Source: Candidatus Burkholderia humilis
Lineage (GTDB): Bacteria; Pseudomonadota; Gammaproteobacteria; Burkholderiales; Burkholderiaceae
Assembly (NCBI GenBank): GCA_001184405.1
Contig: LFMX01000023.1
Span: forward strand, 1 to 64,000
Length of the DNA: 64,000 bases
Reading direction: 5' to 3'
The notes beneath the pieces are model-generated. The model was not told where the DNA came from and made no database searches. It saw nothing but the letters and a program-made list of their open reading frames with translations. Both the position numbers and the translations under genes were made by a program. Of the stretch, positions 60,304 to 64,000 are shown one piece after another; position 1 is the stretch's first letter; each line of letters begins with the position of its first letter.

Positions 60304-60879
60304 ATGACGACTCATCGCGATTCGTTGGAATTCGGCGGCTCCGTGTGGCTCAAGAGCGGCGAAGAGATGCTCGGCGGCGCATCGCGCATTGCGCTTCTGG
60401 CCGCGATTCGTGACACGGGATCGATCACGGCGGCGACGAAAGCGGTCGGCATGAGCTACAAAGGCCGCGGGGACGCCGTCGACACCATGAACAACCTCGC
60501 CGGCGAGCCGCTCGTGCGGACCGCGAGCGGCGGGCGCGGCGGCGCTGAGAATCATCGAGACCTATCGCGCCGTGGAGCGCGAGCATCGCAATTTTCTTCA
60601 ACATGCGGGCGCGGCCATCGAAGGCTTTGCCTGCGACTGGCAACTCATCGGGAGACTGGGCATGAAAACTAGCGCACGCAATCAACTCGCGGGGAAGGTG
60701 ACCAAGCTCACGCGCGGCGCCGTCAACGACGAAATCGAACTCGGCTTGCCGGGCGGACAGACGATCGTCGCGGTCGTTACGCACGAAAGGAAAGCACCGA
60801 GGCACTCGGCCTGAAGGACGGCAGCGACGCCTTCGCGGTGATCAAGGCGTCGAGCGTGATCATCGCGGTGAACGACTAA
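60304..60879 (+). pseudogene. modE: ModE-type molybdate-responsive regulator, internal deletion and 5-bp duplication
   Basis: From ATG 60304 the winged-helix domain reads LEFGGSVWLKSGEEMLGGAS, RIALLAAIRDTGSITAATKA, VGMSYKGRGDAVDTMNNLAG and EPLVRTASGGRGG, the ModE pattern. Near 60540 about 20 bp are missing and the frame changes, resuming ALRIIETYRAVEREHRNFLQ in the linker. A mop-like molybdate-binding half follows (KTSARNQLAGKVTKLTRGAV, NDEIELGLPGGQTIVAVVTH). A perfect 5-bp duplication (GAAAG twice, 60785-60794) then shifts the frame before EALGLKDGSDAFAVIKASSV, ending VND at 60879. The second mop repeat seems absent, so it may be a single-mop member. No mod transporter genes are nearby. Convergent with the PAP2 pseudogene, 4 bp apart. 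Confidence 0.78.
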
Positions 60880-60883
60880 GGTT

Positions 60884-61560
60884 TTACGCCAGAGCTGGGC
60901 GCGCGGCCGGCGCTTCGGTGCGCCGGTCGGGAATGGAATAGGGCTTCACCTTCCAGCGCGCCCGCACATACGGCTGCTTATGGCCCGACAATTCCAGTGC
61001 GATGTCGGTGATCCAGCGCTGCGTCGGCACGGGCACGCCGTGCAGCAGAAACACGACCACCGCGAGACTCGCGGCGACGGGCGCAGGCGACAGCTTGCCC
61101 GCCTGCGCCTTCCACGTGATGCGCGCAAACGCCAGCGCCACCACCGCGCCGAGCGCGCAGCCCGCGACCACTTCCGACCACGAATGCGCGTTCAGCACGA
61201 CGCGCGACACGCCCACGAGCGCGCTGAGCATCAAGCCGGCAACGAGGCCGATGCCGCGCGTGGGCATCAGCGCGACAAAAATGGCGACCGGCAGCACGGC
61301 CGTGGACATCAGCGCATGGCTGCTGACGCCGGTGAAGGCCCACGGCCGCACGTCGATCCCCCAGCCGATGAACGCGATCTTGCTCAACGCGACGATTCCG
61401 TTCGCGACGTCGAGCAAACCGAGCCACGCCCACGCATATTTCCATCGATAGCCGACCGCGAGCCAGGCCGCCGCCGCGAGAGCGCGACGGGCGCCATCAC
61501 GCCGACGCTGCCGAGCGCGGTAATCGAAATCCAGAGGGAAGTGGGTAAGTCCAGAGTCAT
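60884..61560 (-). pseudogene. PAP2-family membrane phosphatase, frameshifted
   Basis: From ATG 61560 (MTLDLPTSLWISITALGSVG) a first membrane helix leads to a break near 61487. There GTCGCGCTCTCG appears to lack one base needed to give ALAAAAWLAVGYRWKYAWAW. After that, in the other frame, come LLDVANGIVALSKIAFIGWG, the motif VSSHALMSTAVLPVAIFVAL (substrate His), and SRVVLNAHSWSEVVAGCALG (SR...H motif), typical of PAP2 lipid phosphatases. The protein would have about six helices and act at the periplasmic face on lipid pyrophosphates or phosphatidate. C-terminal to the second motif it is intact to 60884. An internal start could give a product lacking only the first helix. Confidence 0.7.
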
Positions 61561-61896
61561 CTTTAAATATGGGAACGGCGGTTGCTGCGGTGCGTCAGCG
61601 CAACGCATGCGGCGAGGATGCAGTGTACGAAATCGTCAGCAGTATACCGTGTCGTAACATGCCGAATTATCCGTTGCGGTTGATGTCAGCTTTTTTTACA
61701 TCGTGTAACTTTCGTCTTTTTTTGGCTTTGTTATTGATTTGATGCTAATTCATCCCGATATGTAAGTTTTCGGCCGCGTGCGTAAGTTTTCGGCCGCGTG
61801 CTTATCCATCGATTTGATGTTATTGTGCGACGCACAACTCGGCGCGGGTATGCCGTTCGCGTCGTCCGAATGCATGTTTGTGGAGGATCCAGCCGA
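61561..61896. other. Intergenic stretch with a tandem repeat, no gene
   Basis: These 336 bp between divergent pseudogenes are AT-richer than their surroundings and hold no convincing frame. They contain the 20-bp tandem duplication at 61762-61801 and probably the promoters of both neighbours. Confidence 0.5.
61762..61801. repeat. 20-bp perfect tandem duplication
   Basis: GTAAGTTTTCGGCCGCGTGC occurs twice head to tail (61762-61781, 61782-61801), upstream of the PHB-depolymerase-like gene. Confidence 0.95.
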
Positions 61897-63055
61897 ATGT
61901 CGAAAAGCCTTACCAAGCTCTGGCTGCGCGGCTTGAGGCGTCTGGTCGCCGGTCAGGTCGAAGCCGTGTGCGTGCCCAAAGCGCGCCCGGCCAAGCCTGC
62001 GCGCGCCAAAATCGTCAAATCGAAGCTCAAGACCGGCGCGGCGGCGAAAGCCGTGACGTCGCCGCGTCCGAGCGCGCGTCCGGCGGCACGGGAATCGCGG
62101 GTGCGTCAGCGCGCGTCGGCGTGGGCGCGCGGAAAGTGGGCGCGTTCGTATCATTCGGCGCCGACGACGGCCGGGCGCTTCGTCAATCATTGTCGTACGC
62201 GCTGTATCTGCCGCCGAAAACCGTGCTCGCGCCGATGCCGCTCGTCGTCATGCTGCACGGCTGCAAGCAGAACGCCGATGAATTCGCGCAGGGCACGCGC
62301 ATCAATCTTCTCGCTGATACATACGGCTTCGCGGTGCTGTATCCGGAGCAGTCGAAGCACGAGCATGCGCATCGCTGCTGGCGCTGGTACGACGATTCCG
62401 GCAGCGGCGGGGGCGGCGAAGCGACGTCGATCGTATATCGCTGGTGAAGGCGGCCGTCGTCGAGCACGATCTCGATCCGGAGCGCGTCTATCTGGCAGGC
62501 ATGTCGGCGGGCGCGGGCCTCGCGACGATGCTCGCAGTCAATCATCCGCAGGTGTTCGTGGCGGTCGGGCTGCATTCGGGACCGGTTTTCGGCGAAGCGC
62601 AATCGGCCATCGGCGCGATGGACGTCATGCGGCACGGCGCGCGCACCGATCCCATCACGCTGATCGATGCCGCCGTCGATGTGCGCAACTATCCGGGCAT
62701 GCCGGCGATCATCGTGCACGGCGAACTGGATTCCGTGGTGAGCGCCACCAACGCCGAGCAGCTCACCCGCCAGTTCCTCCGTCTGAACAGTTTCATCGAT
62801 GCCGCCGGCAACCGGCGCGCCGGCGAGGCGCGCGAGGAAACGCATCCGGACGGCGTGGTGAGCGACTATATCAAGAACGGGCGGCGCGTGGTGAAAACAT
62901 CCATCGTGCGCGGACTGGGCCATTCGTGGGCCGGCGGCGACGATACGGTCGCGTTCCATTTATCGAAAGGGCCGGATTCTTCGGCCGTGATGTGGGAGTT
63001 TTTCAAGCACCAGCGCCGTCCCGCCGAGGCCGCGCGTGATGCCTACGTAGCCTGA
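61897..63055 (+). pseudogene. PHB-depolymerase-family esterase, two frameshifts
   Basis: An alpha/beta hydrolase of the PHB depolymerase/LpqC type. From ATG 61897 a basic N-terminus reaches SAPTTAGRFVNH. A one-base loss near 62190 moves LSYALYLPPKTVLAPMPLVV and MLHGCKQNADEFAQGTRINL (oxyanion region) to the next frame. At 62434-62437 a duplicated TA shifts again before LVKAAVVEHDLDPERVYLAG and the lipase box GMSAGAGLATML (Ser nucleophile). The Asp (IVHGELDSVVSATNAEQL) and His (IVRGLGHSWAGGDDTVAF) of the triad follow, ending at 63055. Family members act on polyester oligomers or related esters; no secretion signal is evident, so an intracellular role is likely. Confidence 0.8.
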
Positions 63056-63132
63056 CGGCGTTTCGAGTGTTGCAAATAAGTCTTTAGTATCAACTTTCTA
63101 GCAGTAAACACTGGTGTTGGCTAAGGGATTAC

Positions 63133-63152
63133 CCTATTATGCTGTTAATAGG
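63133..63152 (+). promoter_or_regulatory. Inverted repeat upstream of the DUF3563 gene
   Basis: CCTATTA at 63133-63139 and TAATAGG at 63146-63152 form a perfect inverted repeat with a 6-base spacer, 31 bp before the ATG. A nearby AGGGATTACCCT (63124-63135) is also nearly symmetrical. The position suits an operator or a small RNA-like 5' structure; the binding factor is unknown. Confidence 0.4.
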
Positions 63153-63183
63153 TAGTAACCCTAGTATTCAAGCGAGGCTCACC

Positions 63184-63357
63184 ATGTATTTGCTCAGCCG
63201 CATTTTCCTGTTCCTGACGAAGTCCGCCGACCAGCGCGATCGTGAGCGCGACGACGCGTATCTCGCCGAAGCAACGGACATCTACGATCTCGAATACCGC
63301 ATGAAGAAGCTGGATCAGCGCTCGTTCAAGCGCCAGCCTTCGTGGATGTCGAGCTAA
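63184..63357 (+). CDS. DUF3563 family small protein
   Basis: A 57-residue protein, MYLLSRIFLFLTKSADQRDR then AYLAEATDIYDLEYRMKKLD and ending RQPSWMSS. The hydrophobic start, the Asp/Glu-rich centre and the DIYDLEYRMK(K/R)LD signature match the DUF3563 family, common in Burkholderia and of unknown function. ATG 63184 is preferred over the in-frame start at 63139, which lies inside the inverted repeat upstream. Own promoter likely; terminator at 63376. Intact between two damaged neighbours. Confidence 0.82.
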   Translation: MYLLSRIFLFLTKSADQRDRERDDAYLAEATDIYDLEYRMKKLDQRSFKRQPSWMSS

Positions 63358-63375
63358 GTTTCCTTCGATGCTGCG

Positions 63376-63400
63376 AGCCGCCTGATTAGACAAGGCGGCT
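63376..63400 (+). terminator. Terminator-like hairpin after the DUF3563 gene
   Basis: AGCCGCCT (63376-63383) and AGGCGGCT (63393-63400) form a perfect 8-bp stem with a 9-base loop, 18 bp after the stop. Only a short T-containing tail (TCTC) follows. Confidence 0.6.
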
Positions 63401-63423
63401 TCTCATGCAGCGCCAGAAACGCA

Positions 63424-63447
63424 AAAGCCGGCTTTTCAGCCGGCTTT
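63424..63447. terminator. Bidirectional terminator between DUF3563 and ohr genes
   Basis: A perfect 10-bp stem, AAAGCCGGCT (63424-63433) and AGCCGGCTTT (63438-63447), with loop TTTC. A- and T-rich ends on both sides suit the convergent genes. Confidence 0.8.
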
Positions 63448-63464
63448 GTCGTCTGCGCTGAGTG

Positions 63465-63886
63465 TCAGACCAGTTTCACGCGTACATCGACATTACCGCG
63501 CGTCGCGTTCGAGTACGGGTAGACCTTTTGTGCGCCGTTTCGACGAGCGCTTCCGCTTCCGCACCATCCAGGCCCGGCAGTGCAACGCGCAATTCGATGC
63601 CGAGGCGGAAGCCGCCAGCATCGTTCGGGCCGACGCCGACATCAGCGGTGACGGTGGTATCGGCGGGAATGGCTTTCTTTTGCTGACCGGCGACGAATTT
63701 CATCGCCGAGAGAAAGCACGCCGAATAGCCCGCCGCAAACAACTGTTCCGGGTTTGTGCTCGCCGCGCCCGTGCCGCCGAGTTCCTTCGGCGCGCTCAAC
63801 TTCACATCCAACTGCTCGTCGGAAGATACCGCACGGCCATCGCGGCCGCCCGTGCTTGTCGCCGTCGCCTTGTACAGAATGCTCAT
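63465..63886 (-). pseudogene. ohr: Ohr-type organic hydroperoxide resistance protein, frameshifted near the end
   Basis: A 140-codon OsmC/Ohr gene. From ATG 63886 (MSILYKATATSTGGRDGRAV) it has LDVKLSAPKELGGTGAASTN, PEQLFAAGYSACFLSAMKFV with the peroxidatic cysteine, and the VGVGPNDAGGFRLGIELRVA strand. After ALVETAHK a run of four A where two would fit (63526-63529, T on the plus strand) shifts the frame, so the expected ending VYPYSNATRGNVDVRVKLV is out of frame. In that restored ending the position of the usual second cysteine (CPYSNATRGN) is tyrosine. If both changes are real, the thiol peroxidase would be dead: the resolving Cys is missing and the C-terminus garbled. Confidence 0.8.
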
Positions 63887-64000
63887 CTTTCTCTCCTTGA
63901 GTTCGTTGGGTTGGTCATTGCGTCGACCACGGAGAGAAATATATCGTGCTAGTACTTAGTGTGAAAATTAAATATTGGTGATGGAAGCGTTAGCGTGGCA

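Overview
The window looks like a chromosomal segment from a Burkholderia sensu lato bacterium (Caballeronia/Paraburkholderia type). The basis is the gene order gltA - leuCDB - asd - fimV-like - truA - trpF - trpB - DNA methyltransferase - trpA - accD - folC - dedD - cvpA - purF - metZ, a high-GC codon pattern, a DUF3563 gene and a treY/malQ/treZ/glgX/glgB/treS-maltokinase/glgE/glgA cluster. I see no insertion sequence, tRNA, rRNA or CRISPR array.

Layout. 1-4014: broken RpiR and LysR regulators, an intact MscS-type channel, a YciI protein, a small Cys-rich protein, and the last 43 codons of sdhB joined to foreign sequence (sdhC, sdhD, sdhA and most of sdhB are absent). 4016-24008: dense, intact housekeeping genes (sdhE, gltA, a PemK-type toxin, leucine biosynthesis, asd behind a Thr/Ile-rich candidate leader peptide, truA, the trp genes with an embedded solitary DNA methyltransferase, accD, folC, dedD, cvpA, purF, metZ). 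23986-36200 (minus strand): broken AraC and FKBP genes, then an exopolysaccharide cluster (polymerase, Wzc-type kinase, glycoside hydrolase, three glycosyltransferases, Wzx flippase) in which only one glycosyltransferase is intact. 37375-39933: a histidine-kinase-like protein with a degenerate ATPase domain and a CNNM/CorC-type membrane protein. 39930-60044 (minus strand): the trehalose/glycogen cluster; malQ, treZ, glgB, treS-maltokinase and glgE are intact, while treY, glgX and glgA are broken. 60304-63886: broken ModE-type, PAP2, PHB-depolymerase-like and Ohr genes around an intact DUF3563 gene.

Common thread. About 18 genes carry lesions and about 31 do not, and the lesions avoid the housekeeping genes. 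They are mostly slippage products: homopolymer changes of one base and perfect tandem duplications of 2, 4, 5, 7, 12, 15, 16, 20 and 37 bp. There are also in-frame stops, three of them where tryptophan is expected. Even trpA carries a 12-bp duplication, but in frame. This non-random pattern suggests a genome under relaxed selection, such as a host-associated or recently bottlenecked lineage, more than random base-calling error; poor consensus or scaffold joins cannot be excluded from sequence alone.

How the genes work together. The GlgE route (TreS -> maltose -> maltokinase -> maltose-1-phosphate -> GlgE, branched by GlgB) is open. The classical glycogen synthase (GlgA), debranching (GlgX) and TreY steps are closed, so alpha-glucan metabolism appears to be narrowing to one route. 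Surface polysaccharide production from this locus is almost certainly lost.
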